Below, piece after piece: positions 42,696 through 51,317 of a stretch of 64,000 nt of DNA. Position 1 is the stretch's first letter, and the number at the start of each line of letters is the position of its first letter. A program made the translations under genes and the position numbers. Below the pieces are notes generated by a model that did no database searches, was not told the origin of the DNA, and saw only the letters and a list, made by a program, of their open reading frames with translations. The DNA is from Clostridiales bacterium (GTDB lineage: Bacteria; Bacillota; Clostridia; Saccharofermentanales; Saccharofermentanaceae), in contig JAFRRJ010000025.1 of the NCBI GenBank assembly GCA_017428155.1, positions 1 through 64,000 on the forward strand. Reading direction: 5' to 3'.

Positions 42696-45068
42696 ATGAG
42701 AAAAATATACATGAAGACTGCCTCCGCTTTGCTGGCGGCAGCAATTCTTGGAACTATTTTCGCGTGCGGGTGCGCCGGGAAAAACAATAAAGGCACCACG
42801 GCAACTGACGGCGCAGGCCTGGAATTGAACGGAAAGATGCCGGAAAAGCTTCCGGACGGTCTGTCTTGGTATGACTTCAAAGAGGATAAAGAGATCTTCG
42901 CTTATCTGGACGACCAGTTCGAAGACTGCTTCGTATCGGACGTCACGGTATGTGACGGGCGCACATGGGTCTATGTCTATGATTCAGGCTCAGATATATT
43001 CGAATCGCACGTCATGTCTTTTGACAAGGACGGCAACGTGGTAACGGATTTCACCTGCCAAGATGTGTTCAGTGACGATATCAGCCTTGACAGAATGACC
43101 GGCGGAAGCGGCATATATCTTTATGCATACGATTTCAGCAAGGACCGCGAACTGCTCTACCCCATAGACACAAAGACCGGGCGTGCGGATCCGTCAAACA
43201 GCATCGATATGACGGCAATGCTCCCTTCCGGCAAGTCAGTCACCGGATGTGCATTTGCAGGCAGCGACCTGTTATTGCTGGCTTCAGACCGGAACTCATC
43301 CGTAATGGTGGCTGACCCTGCAACCGGAAGCGTTAAGAAGGATCTGGAGCTTAAGGATTTCTCCAAAACCTACCAGATCACATTCCTCGAAGGCATTATG
43401 GCGGCAGGCTCTGATAAGGCCGTGGTCTGGGGAAATACATCTTCAAATATGTATTTCGGACGGATAAGATATGTCGTTGTTGATCTTGAGACCGGAGAGG
43501 AGAAAGCTCTTGACGAGCTGACCGGTCTTCCCCTGCATAATCTTTCTTCATGCGGAGATGATCTCGTGACCGTAACTGACGAAGGCGTTTACCGGATCGA
43601 TCCTGACAGTGGCGAAACTGAACTGGCCATGCCCTTCAACTGTTCCAACTGCAACCGATTCCTGGTCAATAATTCAGACCTCTGCTACGCTGACGATGAC
43701 ACGATGGTGTTCTATTACTCATCCAGAAATGCGGGCCCCGGGCAGATCAGTAATGCTGTCTGTTACTTCACGAAGACAGATACATATCCCGCTTCAGGCA
43801 AGGATATCCTGACAGTTGCATCGACTGAAGACCTGGATTACAGCATCTCCGAAGCGATAATGCTCTTTAATTCACAGAGCAGCACATCTTACATGATGTA
43901 CGACGGAAGATACAAAGCAAATACGAATATCGATTATTCGAACACAGATAATGCCGACAAGGCTGCACTTGATGCGCTCACCTCTTACGGTTCGGTATCA
44001 GACCGCCTCGCAATGGACTTAATGTCCGGAACAGGTCCTGACATCATAATAACGGGCGGCGCTAATGAGCAGCTGTCGCGCGGCGAATACTTCCTTGACC
44101 TTAGTGATTACATCAAAAGCAACAGCAGCATCAATGAAGAAACTTACTTCGTAAACGCCTTCGAAGCTATGAAATATAACGGTGCGCTCTACCAGCTCCC
44201 GATAGGTTTTTATGTCGACGGATTTATTTCCTCGTCCGAAAATTTCGGCGGCAGGAACGGCATGACCTTTGATGAATATACGGCGATGGTAAAGGATGTC
44301 TGCAACGGTAACGACCCTCTGTTCGATCACCAGCTTTCTTATTCAAGAACGGAAGTGGCAACCAAACTCTTCGCAAACACGAGCGAAATGTTCATAGCAG
44401 ACGGCCGGATCGATGTGAATAATGAAGCTTTCAAAGCGATCCTCGATTACTGCAAAGACCTGCCCGCAAAAGCATATTACGACGGCAAGGATCTGGACAT
44501 GGAATTCGAGGATTATATATCAGCAAAGGATAATATGCCCGTTCAGCCCGACCGTTTCCGCGACTTCCAGCGCTTTGAGGAATTCTCAATGAGATTCGAA
44601 AATGTGTCTTTCTGCGGATACCCCTCAATCGACGGAAGGTCTGCTTCAGTGGGCTCAGATCTTGCCGTATCGGTCTCCGCTCAGAGCAGCGATCCTGATT
44701 CATGCAAAGAGTTCATAGGAATACTTTTATCTGACGACATACAGCACTCTCTCACGGAAAACATTCCTGTAAACAAGAAGTGTGCCCGCGAACTTTTTAC
44801 AGAAGAGATTGAAGACCACAACCGCTGGCATGAAAAAGGCTATGGCAGTTCTTTTTTCGCCGGCACAGGAAAACAGATCGATCCTGCAGTTGCTGACCGG
44901 TATATCGGGCAGCTCTCGGAAGCAACTACATCAAGCTTCGTCTACCACAATATCTCGCTCATAATTTACGAGGAAGTTCCGGCATATTTTGAAGGACAAA
45001 AGTCATTTGACGATGTTTGTGCGGCCATCAACAACAGGGCACAGACAGTGCTGGATGAGAGAAAATAA
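42696..45068 (+). CDS. Solute-binding-like lipoprotein E (~800-aa family)
   Basis: 790 aa from ATG 42696, chosen because AGGGG lies just upstream and the lipoprotein signal begins there; the open frame from 42618 would bury it. The signal ends at a Cys-rich A-C-G-C segment, so the lipidated Cys is ambiguous. It has the same two-part architecture as the four minus-strand paralogues at 24.7-34.6 kb: M-S-G-T-G-P-D-I-I, N-G-A-L-Y-Q-L-P, F-D-E-Y-T-A-M-V and the C-terminal Y-F-E-G-Q-K-S-F-D-D-V. It differs most in the N-terminal module. It stands alone, with no transport partners, and is convergent with luxC. Confidence 0.88.
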   Translation: MRKIYMKTASALLAAAILGTIFACGCAGKNNKGTTATDGAGLELNGKMPEKLPDGLSWYDFKEDKEIFAYLDDQFEDCFVSDVTVCDGRTWVYVYDSGSDIFESHVMSFDKDGNVVTDFTCQDVFSDDISLDRMTGGSGIYLYAYDFSKDRELLYPIDTKTGRADPSNSIDMTAMLPSGKSVTGCAFAGSDLLLLASDRNSSVMVADPATGSVKKDLELKDFSKTYQITFLEGIMAAGSDKAVVWGNTSSNMYFGRIRYVVVDLETGEEKALDELTGLPLHNLSSCGDDLVTVTDEGVYRIDPDSGETELAMPFNCSNCNRFLVNNSDLCYADDDTMVFYYSSRNAGPGQISNAVCYFTKTDTYPASGKDILTVASTEDLDYSISEAIMLFNSQSSTSYMMYDGRYKANTNIDYSNTDNADKAALDALTSYGSVSDRLAMDLMSGTGPDIIITGGANEQLSRGEYFLDLSDYIKSNSSINEETYFVNAFEAMKYNGALYQLPIGFYVDGFISSSENFGGRNGMTFDEYTAMVKDVCNGNDPLFDHQLSYSRTEVATKLFANTSEMFIADGRIDVNNEAFKAILDYCKDLPAKAYYDGKDLDMEFEDYISAKDNMPVQPDRFRDFQRFEEFSMRFENVSFCGYPSIDGRSASVGSDLAVSVSAQSSDPDSCKEFIGILLSDDIQHSLTENIPVNKKCARELFTEEIEDHNRWHEKGYGSSFFAGTGKQIDPAVADRYIGQLSEATTSSFVYHNISLIIYEEVPAYFEGQKSFDDVCAAINNRAQTVLDERK

Positions 45069-45109
45069 AACAGGATATTCCTTTAAGTTTCAGCTGTGAC
45101 CTGAACCCG

Positions 45110-46405
45110 TCACATCTCGATATTTACGGTGCGCATATACCTGCTGAGCGCATATTCGCCGTCGTGACATTCGCCGGGGAAATAAGCACTCATGTTTGTG
45201 GCTTTTGTAACGCGGATAAGCCCGCCCTTCAGAAGTATTTCAGTAATAACGGCGCGGTCTTCAGCGGGGCAGATAAGACCTGCTGTCTGAAGATAATATC
45301 TAGATCTGTAAAGCATCCCTGCCATCTCATCCCTGGGCAGAGGCTTAACTAATACGTTGCACATCATAGGAGATAATTCCAGATTGCTGTCAGATGAAGG
45401 GATAACGCTTACACCTCTTCCGCGGAGAACACCTGTGTTTATCTCTTCCTCACCTAAGTAGGCCTTTATGCGCTGTGTATATGAGATCAGGGTATCTCTT
45501 GCGCGGATACCGATCTCAGTTGATGCATTGGCATTTGCCGCTTTCTCAAGAACAGGAAGGAATCTTTCCGCAAAGGATCGAACCTCGTCCATATCGGTTG
45601 TGTCGATAAAGATGACCTGGCAGCTGCTGCAAAGAAGCTGCTTCGTAGCTGCAATGTGCTTGGCAAGACCCTCAAGTTCAGCGTCAGCATCTCTGACTTC
45701 AGAAAGTTTTGAGACGTAGCAGAATCCGAGCTTTTGACCCCACTCGATGATCTTGACTCCCGTGGGCGCGAGTCCTCTTACTGCTTCGATCGCCATGTCG
45801 CTGCCCCAGACACTTATGGCATTGCAAAGCTCGGCCATCTGGCGCATTCCCTGGATATCCGTTGATGGTGTATCGAAGACATAGATAAAATCCTTGAGTT
45901 CCGGACGGTATTCGATGAGCTTTAAAATGAGCTTTAGTGACAGCCCCTCATCGGCAGAAGGAAGCTTAACAATATTGATATTTCCGGTCATGAGACCTTC
46001 GGCAAGAGAATATGCGGGAAGGAAATCCATGTTGCCTGCCGAGATATGGAAAAGAACGCCCAGCGGCATCTTCCTGACTTTTATCCTGGAGAAGCCCTCT
46101 ACCGGATCCGTAATATATTCTTCGGTATTTCCGAGCTCTGTCTCAAGCTTCATGTTCAGATGTTCTTCCGAGAGCAAAGCAACTGCCTGCTTCTTATATG
46201 TGCTGACCATTTCCTCAGGCAGTGAGGATAAAAGGTCATCGAACTTCCCCTCCAGAAGATCTGCTCTCAGATGTACCACGGCATCGATGACAACATCAGG
46301 AGTTAAAGTCTTTTCCGAGAGGATCTGCGGTATCTTTTCCTTAAGCTCAGAAAGAAGCCTGTTCTGCTCGGAGCTCTCATATGTCTTGCCGCCGTAGAGG
46401 ATCAT
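45110..46405 (-). CDS. luxC: LuxC-family acyl-CoA/acyl-protein reductase
   Basis: 431 aa. Aldehyde-dehydrogenase-like enzymes of this family reduce an activated fatty acyl group to the aldehyde with NAD(P)H. Visible motifs are H-I-S-A-G-N (120-125) at the start of the nucleotide-binding region, the W-G-S-D segment near 200-203, and the catalytic-cysteine region L-L-C-S-S-C-Q (Cys259 is the likely nucleophile). It overlaps luxE by 4 bp (ATGA), so the pair is translationally coupled. No luciferase (luxAB) or luxD is nearby, as in other non-luminous Clostridia; the product pathway is unknown. Confidence 0.88.
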   Translation of the reverse strand: MILYGGKTYESSEQNRLLSELKEKIPQILSEKTLTPDVVIDAVVHLRADLLEGKFDDLLSSLPEEMVSTYKKQAVALLSEEHLNMKLETELGNTEEYITDPVEGFSRIKVRKMPLGVLFHISAGNMDFLPAYSLAEGLMTGNINIVKLPSADEGLSLKLILKLIEYRPELKDFIYVFDTPSTDIQGMRQMAELCNAISVWGSDMAIEAVRGLAPTGVKIIEWGQKLGFCYVSKLSEVRDADAELEGLAKHIAATKQLLCSSCQVIFIDTTDMDEVRSFAERFLPVLEKAANANASTEIGIRARDTLISYTQRIKAYLGEEEINTGVLRGRGVSVIPSSDSNLELSPMMCNVLVKPLPRDEMAGMLYRSRYYLQTAGLICPAEDRAVITEILLKGGLIRVTKATNMSAYFPGECHDGEYALSRYMRTVNIEM

Positions 46406-47505
46406 ACCTTCACCCCCTTAAGAATGTCCGCAGCGCCTGCAGCACAAGTCTTGATGTTCTCGGGTGCGACGCGTCCGATGATCTCAAGGAAAGGCGCATC
46501 AAGACCGCATGTGCATTCCGAACCGTCGTGAAGGATACCCAGATCGTCGGTCATTACCGAAAGGATCGGTGCGGCTTTGCAAAGCGGCGAGATGAGGTTC
46601 ACAAGTCCGGTCTTTCCGTGTTCCAAGGGCTCTAATGTATCCGGATCTCTTATGATGATATTGCTGTATACGGGCACATGGAAATGATGACCCGGGCATG
46701 ATGTGTAAAGTATCGGGTGCTCGACCGCGCCGAAAAATTCCACGATGTTTTCCTCATCGACACCGAGCGTTTTCTTTGCCATCCTGTAAAACGTTTCCTT
46801 ATCGGCGGCCTCGCGGTAAAACTGCTTCCATCCGCCTCCGAGCATTATCTTCGAACCCTTAGGAAGCTTAAAATAGAGGCCCCTCTCATCCAGGATCTGA
46901 AACAGGAAAAACGTATATGAGGGGAATCCCATAAAACGTACCGGAGCCTTTTTCTTCTCGTATTTTCTGAGAGCCTCGATTATGCCGTCAAAGTCCGGAA
47001 CATAACCGTCTTTTGTATGCTTAAGGATATATTTGCGGCTTATCGCGGGTGTCAGCATTGTCGTCAGATAAGCTGTCTTTGTCACTGCAGTAGTGTTTGA
47101 ATGATGCGGCTTATAACCCATAACGATATAGCGGCACGGCTTAGGTGAGATAAGGCCGTAGAACTTCGTTATCCTTATGCACATCTTAAGTCCGGACCAT
47201 AGTGAACTGAGCTCAAACGGAATATGGCTTGCATGACCGCTCGTGCCCGAAGATGATGCGATGATAATGTACGGACCCGCGCGGAAATCGTGCTGCTTCA
47301 TCAGCATCGTCGTAAGAACCGGAATATCCGCAGTACTCTTTATGTCATCAGAAGAATGAACACCCAGACCTTCGGAGATCTTTTTGTAGTCATCACAATG
47401 CGTGATAAGGTGATCGTAATTCTCTTTGCATGCATTGAGAAAAAGCTCCTGTCTGGAGCAGTCGTAAGGATCCTTGCTTGAGAACAGTTTTCTCCGGAGC
47501 TTCAT
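46402..47505 (-). CDS. luxE: LuxE-family acyl-protein synthetase
   Basis: 367 aa from ATG 47505 (M-K-L-R-R-K), preceded by GGGTTAGG. An upstream in-frame ATG at 47544 lies right after a TATAAT (47551-47556, minus strand), so it is near the transcription start and unlikely. The adenylate-forming signature S-S-S-G-T-S-G lies about 100 residues in. F-F-G-A-V-E-H-P and a cysteine-rich E-C-T-C-G near the C-terminus match the LuxE family (PF04443). It should activate a fatty acid with ATP and hand it to LuxC. Confidence 0.88.
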   Translation of the reverse strand: MKLRRKLFSSKDPYDCSRQELFLNACKENYDHLITHCDDYKKISEGLGVHSSDDIKSTADIPVLTTMLMKQHDFRAGPYIIIASSSGTSGHASHIPFELSSLWSGLKMCIRITKFYGLISPKPCRYIVMGYKPHHSNTTAVTKTAYLTTMLTPAISRKYILKHTKDGYVPDFDGIIEALRKYEKKKAPVRFMGFPSYTFFLFQILDERGLYFKLPKGSKIMLGGGWKQFYREAADKETFYRMAKKTLGVDEENIVEFFGAVEHPILYTSCPGHHFHVPVYSNIIIRDPDTLEPLEHGKTGLVNLISPLCKAAPILSVMTDDLGILHDGSECTCGLDAPFLEIIGRVAPENIKTCAAGAADILKGVKV

Positions 47506-47550
47506 GTTCCTAACCCCCGTGCCTTCATAACCAAAACCCTGCATAATAAT

Positions 47551-47556
47551 TATATC
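47551..47556 (-). promoter_or_regulatory. -10 box of the luxE-luxC operon
   Basis: TATAAT on the minus strand 46 nt before luxE. A TTTTCGCG octamer (47574-47581) sits near the -35 position in place of a TTGACA. Confidence 0.55.
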
Positions 47557-47606
47557 AGATTGTCTTTTGGGTGCGCGAAAAGTTAGCCTTCAGGATCATC
47601 TGTATA

Positions 47607-48245
47607 TCAGCATTTATATTCCCAGACCGAATACCTCTGCGGAACTTTATGAATATAGTAGCCCTTCACCCGGTAGATATCCCGGCGTTCTATCAGGTTC
47701 CAGCCGGGTCTTTCATTGAGAATATATCCGCTCTGGCCGTCAGCATAGTAGTAGAGTTTTATGTTGTGGGTCAGGGAGTTTTCGAGCTGCTCGATAAAAC
47801 CGATAAAAGTATCAGTTTCCATCGGGCGGTACATTATCATTATCGTGTAATCGTCAAAATCAAGGCCGTAAGCATCGCCTTCGATCACCTCAATATCCGG
47901 AAAGCATCTTGAGGTCCATTCCTTTGCAACTTCGCAGACTTCGGGATTGATCTCTATACCCGATATCCTGCACGGCAGATCAAGACTTGCAAGATAGGCA
48001 AGGATCCGTCCTTTGCCGCAGCCGATGTCGATAATCGAATCCTGAGGTGTGACTTTAAGATCTCCAAGCACTACTTCAAGACCTGAATAGGGCGCCGACT
48101 GGCTTCCGGTGGCGCCGTGGCTCTCGGCAAAAGGTGTCGGAACAAATTCACCCAGCTCAACGCCGCAGATCTTCCTGTCGATGCGTGCGTCGCGTCTGCA
48201 GGATAATCTGTTGGAGATCAATACAAAAGGATTTACGTTATTCAT
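47607..48245 (-). CDS. Class I SAM-dependent methyltransferase
   Basis: 212 aa. The SAM-binding core is clear: I-I-D-I-G-C-G-K-G-R (motif I), G-I-E-I-N-P-E-V (acidic residue for ribose), and E-G-D-A-Y in motif III position. An N-terminal region of about 50 residues carries a lone Cys-Arg-Arg segment. The substrate is not predictable. The ribosome site is weak (AGGAC about 20 nt upstream), so the exact start is less certain. It follows the deleted dehydrogenase remnant on the same strand. Confidence 0.82.
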   Translation of the reverse strand: MNNVNPFVLISNRLSCRRDARIDRKICGVELGEFVPTPFAESHGATGSQSAPYSGLEVVLGDLKVTPQDSIIDIGCGKGRILAYLASLDLPCRISGIEINPEVCEVAKEWTSRCFPDIEVIEGDAYGLDFDDYTIMIMYRPMETDTFIGFIEQLENSLTHNIKLYYYADGQSGYILNERPGWNLIERRDIYRVKGYYIHKVPQRYSVWEYKC

Positions 48246-48316
48246 GGGTGTGCGGCTTATCTGTCCTTCAGTCCTTTATGCTGCTCATGACGGGAATCTC
48301 CCGTGAGGATCTTATC

Positions 48317-48514
48317 TTAGATCATCGCCTTATAGATCTTCGTGCAATCGTCTTCATTGAGCGTGACAAAGCCCGAGATAGTGCCGTTACGGCCGTCGCC
48401 GTAATGGATAAGGACCTTAGTTCCTCCGAAAGACTTGATGAGCTTTCCTGCCTCATTCTCCGTTCCTTTGCCGAAAACGAATTTTGTGGGTGAGTAGAAC
48501 GTAAAGTTATCCAT
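48317..48514 (-). pseudogene. Internally deleted iron-containing alcohol dehydrogenase
   Basis: 65 codons from ATG 48514 with a perfect AGGAGG. Residues 1-41 (F-Y-S-P-T-K-F-V-F-G-K-G, ending V-L-I-H-Y-G-D-G) are the N-terminus of the butanol-dehydrogenase-type Fe-ADH family. Residues about 45-65 (G-F-V-T-L-N-E-D-D-C-T-K-I-Y) match the last 20 residues of such enzymes. About 300 residues, including the NAD-binding G-G-G-S and all metal ligands, are missing, with the reading frame intact. The product cannot be an active dehydrogenase. Confidence 0.8.
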
Positions 48515-48612
48515 ATTATCCTCCTGTTTATCCTGATAAGAATATAATATCAGTAACATTGATCTGTTGATGCAATAAATGCATGTTATTTCACATATTC
48601 CGTTGGCTGGTT

Positions 48613-48786
48613 TTACATCTGGTGACGGACGGTCTTATATTCGTCGCCGTCCTTGTAGAAAGGACATTCTTTGGTGGGATGTTCGGCAAGCCTTATGAGC
48701 TCATCCTCATCAAGATCGAGGTCACATAAGGCCTCTCCCGTGATCTCGTCTAAATATGCATACTGGCATGTCTCACAACCGGGCAT
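48613..48786 (-). CDS. DUF6472-like cysteine micro-protein (57 aa)
   Basis: 57 aa with AAGGAG 6-7 nt before ATG 48786. Cysteines at 4, 7, 21 and 41 (C-E-T-C start; later E-C-P-F-Y), an acidic L-D-E-D-E-L segment and a basic C-terminus (Y-K-T-V-R-H-Q-M). This is the pattern of the small clostridial DUF6472 family, probably a metal-binding protein; the role is unknown. It lies 27 nt downstream of the hybrid histidine kinase gene on the same strand, so it could be translated from the same message. Confidence 0.8.
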   Translation of the reverse strand: MPGCETCQYAYLDEITGEALCDLDLDEDELIRLAEHPTKECPFYKDGDEYKTVRHQM

Positions 48787-48813
48787 TTTGTTCTCCTTAA
48801 AGACCTTATGAGA

Positions 48814-51189
48814 TCATTCCTCATCTTCCGGAAGGAATTCCAGGATCTCACTTTCCTCATCGATCGGTTCGATATCAGATGTGACCGTGCCGATCGCCTT
48901 GACGACACTGCTAAACTTATCCATCAGAGTATTGTGCTCAGCACGGATGGTTACGTCATCTTCGGAATTAGCGGCAGCCTCAAGCCTGGCCGCAAGCTCG
49001 GAAAGAGAGACCGCTCCGATCATTCTGGAAGTACTCTTCAGTGCGTGTACACGGATAGCATATCCGTTCCAGTCTTCCGAAGCAAAATCCTTCTGGAGGA
49101 TCTCGGCATTCTCCGCTTCGCTCTGTGCATATTCGGCAAGTATCGAACGGTAGAAATCCGTATCGTTCTGGCAGTACCGGAGACCTGTTTCAGGATCGAT
49201 CCCGGCATCTCTTAATGTTGAGTATTCATCCTTGTCTTCCGGTACGGCCGCCTCTGAAGATCCGTTCTTGATCTCTACATGTTCGATCTTCGATTCGGGA
49301 AGATATTTAATCAGCATCTTCTCAAGCGCGTTGCTGTCGACAGGCTTTGTAAGATAATCAGTAAAACCGTCTGCCATGTAGCGCTCTTTCGCACCGAGAA
49401 CGGCGTCCGCCGTAAGACAGATAACCGGCTTGTCGCAGCTTGCACCGCCTGTGGTATTTCTTATCCTCCTCAATACTTCCGTACCTGTAAGCTTCGGCAT
49501 GCGCTGATCCATCAGGATCATGTCATAAGCTGTCTTCTCAGCCATGACTATGGCTTCCGCCCCGCTGGTGGTCGTATCGATACGGATCATTGTGTTCTTC
49601 AGAAGGTTCCTTACAACATTGAGATTTATCTTCGTATCATCAACTATAAGTATTCTTGCATCAGGCGCACGGAATGCTTCGCGGTAGGGCTTGCTGTCCA
49701 GAGAGTTGGTCTCGAAGCGCGTCTGGAAATCACCGATCGGAACGTCTGAGAGGACCTTTTGCGGGAATATAACAGTGAATGCAGAACCCTTGCCGTATTC
49801 ACTCTCCACATTTATAGTACCGCCCATCATATCCAGCAGGCGCTTGGATAAAGTAAGGCCGAGACCGGTTCCTGCGAGGGTGCTGTTGACTTCCATCTCG
49901 AGGCGCTCAAACTTTGTAAAGAGCTTATCGATATCTTCCTTGCGGATACCGATGCCTGTATCCTTTACTATTGCCTTAAGAAGTATCGTTCCGTCATCCT
50001 GTCTCTTCCCTCTCAGAGTGAACTTAACAGATCCCTTGTCCGTATACTTTACGGCATTGTTGAGAAGATTTGTGAGGATCTGTCTTACGCGGACTTCATC
50101 ACCGCAGAGTTCATCAGGCAGTGTCTCATCGATGTCGATCGAGAAATCGAGTTTCTTATCCTGAGCCTTGAACAGTATCATGTGATTCAGGTCGTTAAGA
50201 AGTGAACTGAGCTGATATGATGCTTCAACTATATCAAGATGACCGGATTCGATCTTGGAGAAATCAAGAATATCATTGACCAGAGCAAGCAGGTTATGGC
50301 CAGCCTTATTAACGTCATCGGCATATACGCCGATCGTATTAAGGGATTCTCTCATGGACTTTGCATCGTCCCCGGCATAATCCCTGGTCTTGTGTTCTTC
50401 TCTTATTATCATCTCATTCATTCCGAGCACCGCATTGATAGGCGTGCGGATCTCATGGGACATATTGGCAAGGAAATCGCTCTTTGCATTATTGGCGCTC
50501 TCGGCACGCACCTTCTCTTCAAGAAGCTCGCCCTGAGCCTTAACGAACGGCCTTACGGTAAGTAACACAAGAAGCGCCGCAACGAGCTGGGATACAACGA
50601 GGATTATCACATAACCTACGACAGTGGATTTGGTCTGTGCGGAAAGCTGGTCTTTAAACCAGTCGACCGAAAAGTCCACTGCCACGATGCCTGCTACTTT
50701 GCCGTCCGAATCAAAGACCGGACTGTATGCACTGTAGAATTCGCCCCACCGGTCTGTATAAGGAACCTCATCGACAGCAGCCGTGCCGTCGCCCGCGCGT
50801 TTAAGCGCTTCGGTGAATTCAACTCTGTCGCCGTAGCTTGCGGGACTGACCTGATCCAGATCCATCGTGAAGATGAAATTATCGTTGCCGTCTTCTTTTA
50901 TGGTGTAAACATATTCAAGTTCGACATTATCCCTGAAGACAGCAAGAGTGTTATAGACATCGTTATATTCGTCGCTTCCTATCTTGTCTTTGGTAAGCCC
51001 TCTCATGACATCGCCGTTAACCGAACCGGCGGCACAGTTGGCGATATCGAGCATACGCTGCTGGATAGCCTTACGGATTCCGATCCTGGTTCTGTATATT
51101 GAGACTGAGCAGAAAAGAATACTGGAGATGAGTAAAATCCCCTCTACCATCAGCAGGATCTTCGTGGATATGCTTCTTCCGGATACCAT
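48814..51189 (-). CDS. Hybrid sensor histidine kinase with REC and Hpt domains
   Basis: 791 aa from ATG 51189. A TTG start 6 codons upstream is less likely because the AGGGG site lies between. Two helices (about 10-31 and 190-212) flank a Cache-like extracytoplasmic sensor. The kinase core follows: H-box N-M-S-H-E-I-R-T-P with His245, N-box L-L-N-N-A-V-K-Y-T, G-boxes D-T-G-I-G-I and G-T-G-L-G-L. A receiver domain (about 510-630) has phosphoacceptor Asp561 and K-P near 615. A C-terminal Hpt domain has His715 (V-H-A-L-K-S-T-S). It can run a complete internal phosphorelay; no output regulator is adjacent. Confidence 0.93.
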   Translation of the reverse strand: MVSGRSISTKILLMVEGILLISSILFCSVSIYRTRIGIRKAIQQRMLDIANCAAGSVNGDVMRGLTKDKIGSDEYNDVYNTLAVFRDNVELEYVYTIKEDGNDNFIFTMDLDQVSPASYGDRVEFTEALKRAGDGTAAVDEVPYTDRWGEFYSAYSPVFDSDGKVAGIVAVDFSVDWFKDQLSAQTKSTVVGYVIILVVSQLVAALLVLLTVRPFVKAQGELLEEKVRAESANNAKSDFLANMSHEIRTPINAVLGMNEMIIREEHKTRDYAGDDAKSMRESLNTIGVYADDVNKAGHNLLALVNDILDFSKIESGHLDIVEASYQLSSLLNDLNHMILFKAQDKKLDFSIDIDETLPDELCGDEVRVRQILTNLLNNAVKYTDKGSVKFTLRGKRQDDGTILLKAIVKDTGIGIRKEDIDKLFTKFERLEMEVNSTLAGTGLGLTLSKRLLDMMGGTINVESEYGKGSAFTVIFPQKVLSDVPIGDFQTRFETNSLDSKPYREAFRAPDARILIVDDTKINLNVVRNLLKNTMIRIDTTTSGAEAIVMAEKTAYDMILMDQRMPKLTGTEVLRRIRNTTGGASCDKPVICLTADAVLGAKERYMADGFTDYLTKPVDSNALEKMLIKYLPESKIEHVEIKNGSSEAAVPEDKDEYSTLRDAGIDPETGLRYCQNDTDFYRSILAEYAQSEAENAEILQKDFASEDWNGYAIRVHALKSTSRMIGAVSLSELAARLEAAANSEDDVTIRAEHNTLMDKFSSVVKAIGTVTSDIEPIDEESEILEFLPEDEE

Positions 51190-51317
51190 TAAGCTGTCCC
51201 CTCTCAATAGCTGGTCTTTACTCTTTCGGGAAAAATTATAAAAGAATAAACGCGCGCTTGTCTATAAAAAATAAGCGCCCGTGACTCCGTTGTTTTTATG
51301 CAATCTCGAGAATGTCC

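Noticed and set aside
45069-45109. Dedicated terminator between the convergent lipoprotein E and luxC
   Set aside because: The 41-bp gap holds only a weak TTCAG/CTGAA hairpin without a T tract, so I do not list a terminator.
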